From Sphagnum magellanicum (Eukaryota; Streptophyta; Sphagnopsida; Sphagnales; Sphagnaceae): 64,000 nt of DNA. The stretch is taken from positions 24,027,032-24,091,031 of the forward strand of contig CM038909.1 in assembly GCA_021904315.1 (NCBI GenBank), given 5' to 3'. Every line of letters begins with the position of its first letter. Positions within the stretch are counted from its first letter, which is position 1. The notes under the pieces are model-generated. The model did not search any database, was not told where the DNA came from, and saw nothing but the letters and a program-made list of their open reading frames with translations. Position numbers and translations under genes: made by a program. Shown here piece by piece: positions 47,781 to 57,445 of the stretch.

Positions 47781-48499
47781 TCACTGAAAAACCACATCGA
47801 AATAAAATTCTCCATAATGGGTACTGCCTCTCTCTCTCAAACTCTGCGAGATCACTACCGCTGGATCGCACAATCATCCCGCCACACAACAACAACACTC
47901 CCGCTCTCCCCACTCCCACCACCAAAACGGGAAGAAAAAAATCCAAAACAGAACAAGACTTCACAATTAATAGATCGATTTGCAGCACAGAAGCAAACGA
48001 AAGCTTGCAAGCAATACGCCGCGTCTAATATCAAGGAGAAGACGAGCAAACAGACAACGAAGACGAGGAGGAAGAACGAGTTTGTTGTTGTCGAAGAAGA
48101 GAAGCCTCTTCGTCTTCCTTGAGCATGCGTACGCGCCCCTTCACTGAAGCTCTTGCTCCTTCATCCACTTAGTGGATGAATACGAGCGCACATTCTTCCG
48201 TAATACAGATGATTACCCACACGAGCAAGACTTTATCGTTATTCAATGCTGGGTTCATGGATATCATTTTCTTTTCATTCATCTTTAAATGGATGATTCA
48301 ACAGGCACCCGACCGCGCTGCTCTTCTTTTCACTTCCGCTTGCTGATTAGGGTATCGGAACAGACAGATAAACGGAGCTGCCGAGTGAAATCGTTTGCGG
48401 CAGATTTGCGTTTGCATTTTGAAGGAATTCGGAAGAGGAGAAGATTTCCGGAAGAGTTGCAGAAGAATTGCGATTGTGAAGAAGAAGAAGAAGAAGGAA
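47781..48499. promoter_or_regulatory. shared divergent promoter and leaders of RECQSIM and MO25
   Basis: The two start codons face away from each other 719 bases apart, so both promoters and 5' leaders must lie here. The RECQSIM side has CTCTCTCT (near 47829) and CCGCCACACAAC; the MO25 side ends in a GAAGAAGAAG run (48479-48498) just before its ATG. An upstream ATG at 48289 opens a frame overlapping the MO25 start. No TATA box stands out. Confidence 0.6.
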
Positions 48500-49549
48500 A
48501 TGTCTTTTTCGTTTTTCAAGCAGCTAAAGCCGAAGACGGCGGCGGAACTGGTGCGTCAAGCGAGGGACTCCTTGCTGTCGTTGGACACAAAGACAACGGT
48601 CGCAGATGTGCGGCTTCTTGAGAAAGCCCTGGAGGAGGCGGAGAAGAATATCAAGGCGATGAAGGATATGCTTCTAGGAGATAGTGACACAGAACCTAGC
48701 TTAGAGAATGTGGCTGAGGTTACCATGGAGGTTTGCAAACTGGACATTCTGGAGCTTTTTGTGCACAAGCTTGCAAACCTAGGATGGGAAGCAAGGAAAG
48801 ATGCGGTTCATGTGTGGGGTGCGGTGTTACGGCAACAGTTGCCTGCTGCCTCTGCAGGAGGAGGAGGACAATGTGGGCTGGAGTATCTGGAGAATCACGG
48901 CGAGCTTCTGGATTCTCTTGTTTCATGCTACGAGAACAAAGAAATAGCTCTGAATTGTGGCAACATGCTGCGGGAATGTGCTCGATATCCAAGCTTGGTG
49001 AAGTACATGCTGGAGTCTGCCAGCTTTGACCTCTTCTTCAATTTCGTGCAGATGCCCAACTTTGACATTGCTTCTGATGCTTTCTCCACTTTCAAAGAGC
49101 TTCTCACAAGGCACAATGCCATCGTGGTAGCCTACCTCACATCACATTATTCTGAGTTCTTTGCAAGTTTTGATAAGCTTCTTGAATCTGATAATTATGT
49201 GACAAGACGACAGTCATTGAAGCTGCTGAGTGATATTCTGCTGGAGAGATCCAACTCCACCATCATGCTGATGTATATATCGGATGCCCGGAATCTCCGG
49301 ATGATGATGAATCTCATCAAGGATCCAAGCAAGAATATCCAGTCCTCTGCATTCCATGTGTTTAAGGTGTTTGTGGCAAACCCAAACAAGGCTCCTCAGA
49401 TCATCAATATTTTGTCCAAGAACCGAGACAAGCTGCTCAGATTCTTAGATAACTTCCACTTGGATAAAGAAGATGAGCAGTTTGAAGAAGAGAAGGAGCT
49501 TCTTGTGAAGGAAATTGAAGGCTTACAATCCCCACCCCGTAATCGCTGA
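48500..49549 (+). CDS. MO25: MO25/CAB39-like kinase scaffold protein, intronless
   Basis: An uninterrupted 349-residue frame covers the full MO25 family (about 340 residues), helical-repeat scaffolds that bind and activate STE20/GCK-type kinases together with pseudokinase partners; in plants and fungi they act in cell polarity and morphogenesis. Family blocks: MSFSFFKQLKPKTAAELVR at the N terminus, EIALNCGNMLRECAR (148-162), FDIASDAFSTFKELLTRH (188-205), DNYVTRRQSLKLLSDILLER (231-250), NIQSSAFHVFKVFVANPNK (279-297) and a charged C terminus. The ATG at 48500 gives the standard MSF-type start; the frame stays open upstream only through a GAA-rich leader. The coding region has no intron, unlike the neighbouring RECQSIM, which raises the possibility of an old retrocopy, but all conserved blocks are intact. 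It shares its upstream region with RECQSIM. Confidence 0.95.
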   Translation: MSFSFFKQLKPKTAAELVRQARDSLLSLDTKTTVADVRLLEKALEEAEKNIKAMKDMLLGDSDTEPSLENVAEVTMEVCKLDILELFVHKLANLGWEARKDAVHVWGAVLRQQLPAASAGGGGQCGLEYLENHGELLDSLVSCYENKEIALNCGNMLRECARYPSLVKYMLESASFDLFFNFVQMPNFDIASDAFSTFKELLTRHNAIVVAYLTSHYSEFFASFDKLLESDNYVTRRQSLKLLSDILLERSNSTIMLMYISDARNLRMMMNLIKDPSKNIQSSAFHVFKVFVANPNKAPQIINILSKNRDKLLRFLDNFHLDKEDEQFEEEKELLVKEIEGLQSPPRNR

Positions 49550-51790
49550 CCCTTTTGATCTTGATGAATTCTGTGGCCAATTTTAGACTCTCCTGCAGCC
49601 CATAAAACCCAGCATGGTGCAATTGAACAGATATCCTTTTCATTGCAACAATCTCTCCGTGAATTTCTAGTGCATTGAACGAGCTGTCAGTATGCCTCTC
49701 TGCTCATGATCCTTGTCCCTGTGTTCCTCCTTCCTCATCTGTATCTCCTCTCCTCTTACCATGTCTTTCTCTCTGATGCTGGGTGTTTTGTCTTTCAACT
49801 ACAATTCCCAGCAGAAGTTCTTCTTTCAGATGTCAACATGAGCATATGTCTCTGCTCTGTCCATATGAGCAAAAACTATAAGAAGATGGATTGGACTGCC
49901 AGTCAGGACTGTTATCTGTGATAGCAGTGAATGCAGTGGGCACTTCAGAGAACCACAGGTCAGTTCTCAAATTGCCTTTCAGCACATGCAACTCTGTTCT
50001 ATACCTGTGTTCACTGGAATTTGTCAGCTGATTTCAACCCTCTTTGTTGCTTTTGAGCTTTTTGCTTTGTTGCTGTTGTATCTCTTCTTGCCAGTTTGTA
50101 CATGATAATTTAATGTATATAAACAATGTGGTTCTTCATGAACCTTTTTTGAATTCTTGTGTTCTGATTTTGGGTTTCCAGCCGATGAGGATTTGTTGGT
50201 GTACGCAAACATTTTTGCTTAAGTGAAGCTTTCAATCAATCGAAGCTCTACAGAAATGAGGAGAGGGATAAACACTGAAGGTCATGTAATTATAAGGAGT
50301 TCGAAAGTCTCAAGAGTGCTGCTAAGCCATTTGAAAACATAGGGCATGATCACAAGGTCGGATGCAATGGAAGAGGGCATGGACTCAAGCAGGCATGTTC
50401 CACCACTTCACTCATAGGAAGAAGTCACTGGCCTTCAACTCCCTTGATCTACTGGACTGGTACTTGAGTCCCAGGATAGGGGATGGTAGTCTATTTCTTA
50501 GGCTGCATTGTATATATGTCTGTAATCTCATAGCTACAACTTCTTGCTGGGTAGCTGGAACTATAGTTGTGTTTTGCAGTTTCGTACATAGATTTTGTTG
50601 AGGGTTGAAATCTGGAGCATTAGGGGTGTGATTTGGTATTCCTCAGAGGATTAAGATGTAAGATGAAAGTTTGCTGGTTTTTTTTCTAAGAAGGAACAAC
50701 AATTGGAGATTCTTAGAGGGGTGATTCATTAAAGGTGGATGGTTTGTTGCCTTGGAACCAGGCTTCATTATTGTGCTTGTTTCTAGAATCAAGATCATAT
50801 CAGTGATCTTGTAAGGCCTTGCTAAGATGAGGGAAGTCTTAAAGGCCATCCTTGGTTGCTGGAGTTGGAGGAAGACTAGCATGAGGACATCTGATGAGTA
50901 GTCAGCAGGCTGATGTAACATTGTTGTCTTTGCGGCAGTGCAACAAGGACTCATTTATCTGCTCCTTTTGCATTTGCAGAAGTGATCTCTGGTCTGCATT
51001 TTCTGTGGAAACTGTATTTCAGTTGGACCTCCACCTGTGGTTGCACAGGATAACAAGGGTTGGAAGAGACTACATAATGAACCTGCTATGATAATCGGCA
51101 TTTTTTTTGGTCCAATTATTTAATCATTTGGAAAAAAGGGGTCGATGGTCTCAATTTGAATACTTCAGAATTTCAACTGTTTTGGAATGGTGGAACCACA
51201 TGACTGACAGTGGCATTGCAGTAGGAAAGCTGATTGGTGAAGATAATCAGGTGCTGCCTTTGTGACTACTACATGAGAGTATAGTGTGTGAGATGTTTGC
51301 TAAGTTGGAGCTGGGGTGCAGGAAACCTGCGTTTGTAGGATTTGCAGGTAACACTCCCTGGAAATCCACAAATCTAGGCTTTCTTTTTTGTCCTTGATTT
51401 TAGCAGTCAAGGCTGTCAGAACTCCAAGCAACTAGATTCTGTGTGTTTGCAAGTGCAGCCTTGCCCATTTCCACTGAGTGTCTTATGCAACTAGTCTGCC
51501 CAAACCTAGTACACCATTGGTGAGCACCAGGATTACACTAGGTTTCTGAATGCAAATCAGAAATTTGAGGATTCATGAATTGGAGCTTCCTTTCTGATTT
51601 GAAAACATTTCTGAATGTTTCAAGCTTTTTGACCATGATGGTACCTGAGGATAATGACATTTGCTACAATAGTGTCACTGCTTTTCAAGAAACTCAACAA
51701 TAAACATGACCTTCAACCTACAATTCAACAAATAAAAAACTCTTAAATGTCAAAAAAAAAAAGTGTGATTATGAGCTGGTGGAAATTGTT
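49550..51790. other. MO25 3' region and intergenic DNA
   Basis: The first few hundred bases should be the MO25 3' untranslated region. The remainder is moderately AT-rich with frames up to 103 codons and no recognisable domains. Confidence 0.45.
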
Positions 51791-51805
51791 GTCAAAACTA
51801 TGATT

Positions 51806-51870
51806 GCTTGGTGTAGTGGTTAGGATGTGTGGCTGGTTGGTCGTGGGAACTTGATGTCAGTGTCCTCATC
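51806..51870 (+). mobile_element. tRNA-derived SINE-like head (candidate)
   Basis: TTGGTGTAGTGGTTAGGATG resembles a pol III A box in a tRNA-like setting, followed by GGTCGTGGGAACTTGATG, close to the GGTCGTGGGTTCGA B-box region of plant SINEs at the expected spacing. The B box is mutated (GGGAAC for GGTTCGA). The 3' end and target duplication are not clear, so the extent is uncertain. Confidence 0.45.
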
Positions 51871-52104
51871 AAGCTTTTAACTAGACCTCTCCAGCAGGAC
51901 TTTGTCCATGGAAGGTGGGACATGAAAAAGTGGTGTGTCCAAGAGCCGCCCTGAAAATTCTGCAAGAATTGAGTTTCAGTACATATCCAAGCCCAGGGTG
52001 GAGGGCATAAGTGATAGTGGGACTCAGTGCTACAGTAGCCTAAAGTTCCAACTCCATACACAATCATAGAAGAGAGAGAGAAAGAGAGAGAGATAAAGTA
52101 TATT

Positions 52105-52395
52105 GGAAACTTGGGCTTTGGTTGAAACTGAGGACTGGATGAATTGAAAAAGAAGTTTGTTGCAAAGGGCTTTGGTTGGAATTGAGCACTGGACATGGGT
52201 TGCAAGAAAGTTTGGTTGCAATGGGCTTGGATTGAAATTGAGGACTCGATGGTTTGAAAGAGATTTCAATGTTGCAACTTGGGGTTTTGGTTGAAATTGA
52301 GGATGGGTTGAAAGAGAGTGCGTAGTTGTACAGATGTGGACTGGATGGGGGGGTTGAAGAGAGAGTGTGGTTGCAATGGGCCTTTTGGTTGAAGT
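52105..52395 (+). repeat. degenerate minisatellite, unit about 54-59 bp
   Basis: The phrase GGGCTTTGGTTGAA...TTGAGGACTGGATG...TTGAAAGAGAGTTTGGTTGCAAT recurs, with unit starts near 52113, 52167, 52223, 52282 and 52378. The repeat keeps several frames open on the minus strand (up to 185 codons rich in FQFIQSSVSTKA-like repeats); these are taken as composition artefacts. Confidence 0.85.
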
Positions 52396-52406
52396 TCTGG
52401 ACTTCA

Positions 52407-53091
52407 TGAGAACTAGCGTCCGAGATAGTTTGGGGATGATGAAGATGCAGGAGAATGGGAAAAGATCGGAGGATACAAAATCCCAAGAATGGGTACTCGT
52501 TGCATCGAAGATGTACCATTTGATTGGTGCAGTGTGCATAACGATCGTGCTTGTAACCTGCTTCTGCTGCATGGAGCACCTCGCCACTGCTGCAGGATCG
52601 CGTCTTTACACGGGTGAGCTATTGGATGACAAGAACTTCTGCTGGACATCATGCTGTTGAGAAAATGAGGTCTTTTGTCTTGCATTGTTGCATTGCATAC
52701 ATGAGATCCGTGCAAGCAAGGATCGCATTTCTAGATTAACATTTTGATATGTGCATTGTGTTTTTTTGTTGAAGGCTGTAGATCCGCAGTACCCATTTCT
52801 GTTGAATGCGACTGAAGCTCCGCTGCAGAGTGTAGCATGGCGGGGGCACCACCTGTGTCTGACAATGGAGGGACTTTTGAGCATCTCATCGGTACCAAGA
52901 TCGGCGGTTCGCCCTCCGACGACACCAGTCGGGGTCACACTGCTGCTGATCTTCTTCAGTATGCAAATCCTGATCGGATCACCGTTCTTCTTTGGGCCAA
53001 CACGCAGCGCGTGCTCTTCAACAAAAGTAATGCAGTACTCGGGACCCATGAGTTCCCCGACGTAGTTTTTGGACCCAATATCTGTTTGTAG
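52407..53091 (+). other. possible unrecognised gene with a transmembrane segment
   Basis: From an ATG at 52407 the frame reads MRTSVRDSLGMMKMQENGKR, then a hydrophobic stretch (MYHLIGAVCITIVLVTCFCC) typical of a signal-anchor, and reaches a possible donor (ACGG|GTGAGC, near 52613). Downstream, GC-rich frames at 52751-53065 and 52837-53091 are open; the latter reads GGTFEHLIGTKIGGSPSDDT and ends FPDVVFGPNICL. I could not join them into one convincing product and recognise no family. The higher GC and coding look support a gene or recent pseudogene, but the exon structure and function are unknown. Confidence 0.3.
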
Positions 53092-53099
53092 TTTACGAA

Positions 53100-53530
53100 G
53101 GTCAAGACTTCAGAGGAGCTCGAGAGTCGAAGTCCGATACTTGACAAGCTGCTGCTCATAAAACATGAGGCCTAAGGGTCTCTCATGCTTCAGGTTCTTT
53201 CTTCAAGGTCCATCAATGATGTTTCTTTCAAAATTTCAAAGATCTTTTTTCCATGTGCATCAAAGAGTTTGTGGCCGCCGAACTTGTTTCAAGAACACTC
53301 AATCTTTGATGGCTCTCTATGTTTTGAATAATTATTTTTGATTTCATTACCTACAAAGGTTTGTGTGATGAATGAGGATTGTTGAATCAACTTCACAATA
53401 TGGAAATTATTTCTTAAAGGCAATTTTGTATTGAACTTGTATCATTGATTGTGCTTTGTGTGCAAAGGGTACATGGGAGTTCAAATCTTGAGGGAAAGAT
53501 TGGAATTGGAATTGGAACTAATTTGTTTTT
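53100..53530. other. intergenic DNA, nothing recognised
   Basis: Becomes AT-rich; short frames only. Confidence 0.5.
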
Positions 53531-53675
53531 ATAAATTTGAAATTATTATGTTTTCATGATCTACTATGATATTGTCATATGAGCAGTGAAATTATTCGGA
53601 TTGGATTGTAGCCTCTGATATTGTGATGGTTTTCAACACCTCATCTTCATATTTTCATAAAAATTCATTTTGCGA
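53531..53675 (+). repeat. dispersed repeat pair, copy 1 (copy 2 at 61326)
   Basis: ATAAATTTGAAATTATTATG, ATATTGTCATATGA and GATGGTTTTCAACACCTCA followed by CTTCATATTTTCA occur in the same order here and at 61326-61430. This copy carries about 40 extra bases in the middle. Confidence 0.8.
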
Positions 53676-53679
53676 TATT

Positions 53680-54506
53680 TTAAATTTTATTTAATGATGA
53701 AACTGACCCTAAGTTAACATACACATCGATTGTTAGTTCACTCAAGATAACTAAGAAAAAATATTCAAATTATCAAATTCAGCAATTTCATTGACCATAA
53801 CACTTTTTCTACACATTTGCAAACAAGCCTATTCAACACCCTTTCTATAACAAATGGTATGTCATTGTTTTGTAAATGTTTCTTTCCCCATTGTTGTGAA
53901 TAGACCCCCCAATCATTTAAAACCCAAGCTAACCATGTTGTTTCAAAACCTTCACTTCTAGCAAGGTCTACAAAATTTGTAAAATTAAATTCATGAATAA
54001 CATTAGAAATTAATGGAGTGTACTGCAGACTAGGGAAAAAGCTTTGGATTAATTCAAGGTTATAACTTATATAATGTCAATTAAATAATTAGATAAAATT
54101 CATAATTAAAAAATATTAATATATTATTTAAATTTTATAATATCCCTCTCTCCCTCTCCCTTTTTATTTATTTCCCTTCTATATTCCCATATGGGTCTTC
54201 ATATTTCAGCATTATTTATGTCAATCTCAATTTGATTTTACATTAACATGTGGTTAATGTGCCTTTTTCATATCCATGTCAATGGTGTAGGGCCCAAGGG
54301 AAAGGAGCAAGGTAGCTAGGCTTGGAAAAAGGTAATTAATTTTGAGAAATGTATTTAACTAATAATAATTGTATTTTTACATGGATAGTTAGCCTGCTAC
54401 AAACATAAACTCTGGATAAATCCAAAAGAAAATACAAAATATATCAATCTCATACATTATATATAATAACTTGTCTTTTTACTCCTGTGGTATATGATTT
54501 TTTGAT
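53680..54506. other. AT-rich intergenic DNA
   Basis: No gene or clear repeat seen apart from simple A/T runs and a CCCTCTCTCC run near 54145. Confidence 0.5.
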
Positions 54507-54684
54507 TGGCCTTGCCTACTACCAAGGCCCTTAAGGATATTGTGTTTAGATTCATTATAGAGTATAGTAGTAGCTTAAGGGATTTTGGCCCATACTAGGT
54601 AATAATAATAGGTCTATTTATTTTTATATGAGGATTTTTGAAAGAGAACATTTTGGCTTGTGTTGAAACTCGAGATTAGTTATG
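54507..54684 (+). repeat. dispersed repeat, copy 2
   Basis: The longest copy of the family starting TTGGCCTTGCCTACTACCAA; it ends near GGCTTGTGTTGAAACTCGAG. Internal short palindromes (GGCCTTG/CAAGGCC; CCCTTAAG/CTTAAGGG) are kept in all three copies. Confidence 0.85.
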
Positions 54685-54783
54685 GCGTCGTGTTTCTATA
54701 AGCACAAGTGCTGGCATGTTTCACGATTCTCCGTTTGCTGCTCTTCTTGTCTCATGTTTTGGCATTTCCTCTGGTCTCATGTC

Positions 54784-54980
54784 TTAGGGTTTACCAGTTG
54801 CTACTGTGTAGTGACCTAGGGTTTCCTCTCGCCTCCGGTGTTTTAGGGTGTGATCGTTCGGTTCTATTTTTTTTGGCAATTTAGGGTTTTCTCTGGACTG
54901 ATGCATGTTTGTGATCTCGCAATTCCAGTTTGCTGAGGTTTTATGTCTTAGGGTTTGCTGCCGTCCGATGTTTTAGGATT
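54784..54980 (+). promoter_or_regulatory. telo-box cluster
   Basis: Five TTAGGGTTT-like motifs (54784, about 54817, 54842, 54880, 54948) plus a TTTTAGGATTT variant lie within 200 bases. In plants such telo-boxes are concentrated in promoters and leaders of growth and translation genes. No coding gene directly downstream was recognised, so the target, if any, is unknown. Confidence 0.5.
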
Positions 54981-54984
54981 TCCA

Positions 54985-55910
54985 CCATCAGTTCTGCTTG
55001 AACTTTGGAACCTGAAGATTCAGGGCATAAGATCTCACGGTAAGCATCTGTAAAGAGCAAGGTTTTTTAGTAAGCAAAACTAAGTATGCGGCAGGGGCAG
55101 ACAATTCTGTGTTGTGTTGCAATCACTAAACGTGCAAAAACTTGAGGATAACACTCATATGTTGTAAACATGTGCATTGCCTGAGTCCTGGTTTGAAACT
55201 GCTTGCGCATCAATTGCACCTCAAATGCTTTTGTTTAGAGATACAAAGAACCCTTGCAAAGCCAAGCAGACGGAGAGAAAAGAAACTTCACATACACTTC
55301 TAAAAGAGGACATATGTGGTGTGGTGATATGTGAAGCCTGGAAGAGCATTTCGAGGAATCGACTTCTCTCGAAGTATCGACCTCTTTTGCCAGCCGATCT
55401 TTTCCTTAAGTAACTCTTTCAATGCCTCTAGAGTTGAAATCTATATTGGAAGCAAGATGGAAGATGCATGTTATGTATTGTGGGGGGTAGGGAAATGTGA
55501 GCTCTTGAATAGTAGGGCAAGCGCATTGAAGAAATCGCAAGCACCGTGGAAGAAGCTCTACGGTTGTCTGGCCGCTGCCACACCACTTCCGTGGCATGAC
55601 GTTCCATCTAGGCATTGTTGCACAGGAAATATTACACTTTCGTAGTACCTCCACTTGACAACAATGCCTCTTTAGAAATCATAGGCAAAAACTACAAAAC
55701 ACCTAACGTCTCGTGCCAGGACCGCGTGAATAAAACAGACTACAACCGCAGTACACATACAAAAAAAACACAAGACACAAAGAGGCATGCATCAGACGAA
55801 CACAGCGGGAGGAGGACAACGGCAGCTAGGAATACATCTACTTCGAGTTTGAACGAAGCCAACATCTTTATAGCAAGCCATCGCCTCGCCATCCCTTTTG
55901 CGCTATGAAT
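54985..55910. other. moderate-GC stretch with unassigned frames
   Basis: Frames of 78-104 codons (55177-55413, 55331-55645, 55615-55908) show no known motif. A small hairpin (AGGCATTGTTG 55610-55620 with its exact complement 55659-55669) is present. Could be a non-coding transcript under the telo-box cluster or upstream DNA of the CCDC174-like gene. Confidence 0.35.
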
Positions 55911-55913
55911 GAA

Positions 55914-55936
55914 TTTAGGGTTAGGGTTAGGGTTTA
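55914..55936 (+). promoter_or_regulatory. short telomere-like array before the CCDC174-like gene
   Basis: TTTAGGG followed by two TTAGGG units and TTTA lies about 210 bases before the start codon at 56145. It fits a plant promoter telo-box, here with the six-base unit rather than the usual plant seven-base telomere unit. Confidence 0.6.
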
Positions 55937-56144
55937 CAGCCAGAACGAGATCGATAGAGCTTCTTGGGCATGTCGAACCCGATTGCAGAACTCCGATCTC
56001 GCTCTGTTTCTCGTCGCATCTTTCGAGAGATTTCCAAGAGCCAGTAGTGTCTCCAATTCATATCGCTGAAATAGCGCAATTGTGCATTGTCTATTTGCTT
56101 TCTGGAGTTAGATACGTTTTGTGGCTCCGGGAAGATTGTTGGAG

Positions 56145-57445
56145 ATGGAAGACGATAGGGATAGTGAACGTGAGAAGAAGGAGAGGGCGACAAGGGACGA
56201 CGTTACACTAGTGGCAGCAGCGAAGGAGCAGCGAGTTGATTCCCTGGGATGGCTCACGGAGTCTTCCGTGATGCCCAAGAAGCAGAGGACGATAGAGGGA
56301 GTGGGAGCTTCTTCAATCGTGGAGCTTCGAGCCCAGCTCTACAGAACACAAGAGGACGTCAAGCGTGCCAAAGAGACAGGCGTCGAATTTGACTCTCTGC
56401 GCCCTCGCAAGAAGATCGACGCATTCTCCAAGAAAAATTCGGGAGTTGAAGAACGCGCCTCGAGGTAAGGTTTGTCTCTAGGAATTGTGCTCTCGGGCAA
56501 GATCTAAGGTAAGGACTTCCTCCCCCTTTGTTTGAGATTTTTTACTATTGACACCATCTATTTCCTTGACAATCTCTTGTTGATTTGCAATCTTAGCAGT
56601 TGTTGATAGATTTCCAGTGTTCTTATGTACATAGGGACAAGCTGCAGTTGAAAGCAGTGAAAGATGGGTCTGAGAGCTATGCCGCACTTGAGAAGAAAGC
56701 AGAACTCTATGACAAGCTTCTAAGAGGGGAGGTGTCAGATGAAGAAGAAAAGGAGAAGTATAGTGTAGATTTTCTGAAGAAAGGCTACTTGGAGGACGAG
56801 TTCAAGGAGATGGAGAGAGAGAGACGAGGTGAGCCTGTTGACAATTTGCGAAAAGATCCAGAGACAGCAAACCCAGCAGGTGTGGATGTAGAAAAGCAGA
56901 GGCTTGGTGTTGGCTGGAGACCAGGAACCACAACAGGGCTTACACAGGAGCAAAAACAAATCATCAGGTTTCTATGCAGAATTTTCTTCTGTTAAACAGA
57001 AATTACACAAACATGCTTGACAAAATCTTGTGTACATACTCAGAATCTTGAATGTGCTTAGCTTTGCAGATTGTGAGAGACATTTGCAAGGTTATGACTG
57101 CACTCTTTCTTGTCATGTTAGTTTTAATTTTTGCTGGAGTTGACAGAATGGGTTACCTTCAAAGTGTTGTTGCAGGTTTTCTCTGCAATGCAATAGAGTT
57201 GTTTTCGCTCAAATGCATTCAGTCTTATGAAACCCTGGAGCCCTGAAATACTGATATATCCTTTTTGCAGGGAAGTGAATGAGGAGACAATTGAAGCTCG
57301 AGAAAAGTCATCATCACTAAAGCAGCGGCGGCAAATGCAAGCCGAAAAGAACAGGGAGAAATTGCGCCTTGCATTTCTCAAGAAGCAGGTTGAGAAGCTC
57401 AAATCTTCTGCCAAAGGAACACCCATGCAACAACCCAATTCATAG
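56145..57445 (+). CDS. CCDC174: CCDC174-like coiled-coil protein
   Basis: Exons 56145-56464, 56635-56967 and 57271-57445 join in phase 2 at both GT-AG introns to give 275 residues. The chosen ATG begins MEDDRDSEREKKERATRDD. Matching blocks with animal CCDC174: SSIVELRAQLYRTQEDVKRA, the FSKKNSGVEERA segment, LEKKAELYDKLLRGEVSDEE with YSVDFLKKG, and after the central part RLGVGW and the charged coiled coil KQRRQMQAEKNREKLRLAFL. Animal CCDC174 is a nuclear protein linked to the exon-junction complex and RNA processing; the plant role is inferred only by homology. The product is shorter than the animal protein (around 470 residues): the conserved central GRSRR-type block and the long C-terminal tail are not visible. 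Highly charged, mostly helical, no enzymatic motif. A telomere-like TTAGGG array lies upstream. Confidence 0.8.

Noticed and set aside
52030-52587. Minus-strand frames of 171 and 185 codons
   Set aside because: They are generated by the minisatellite; the repeated peptides follow the DNA repeat unit and shift between frames.
52606-53049. 147-codon minus-strand frame
   Set aside because: No family motif; the overlapping plus-strand frames look at least as gene-like, and neither strand is proven.
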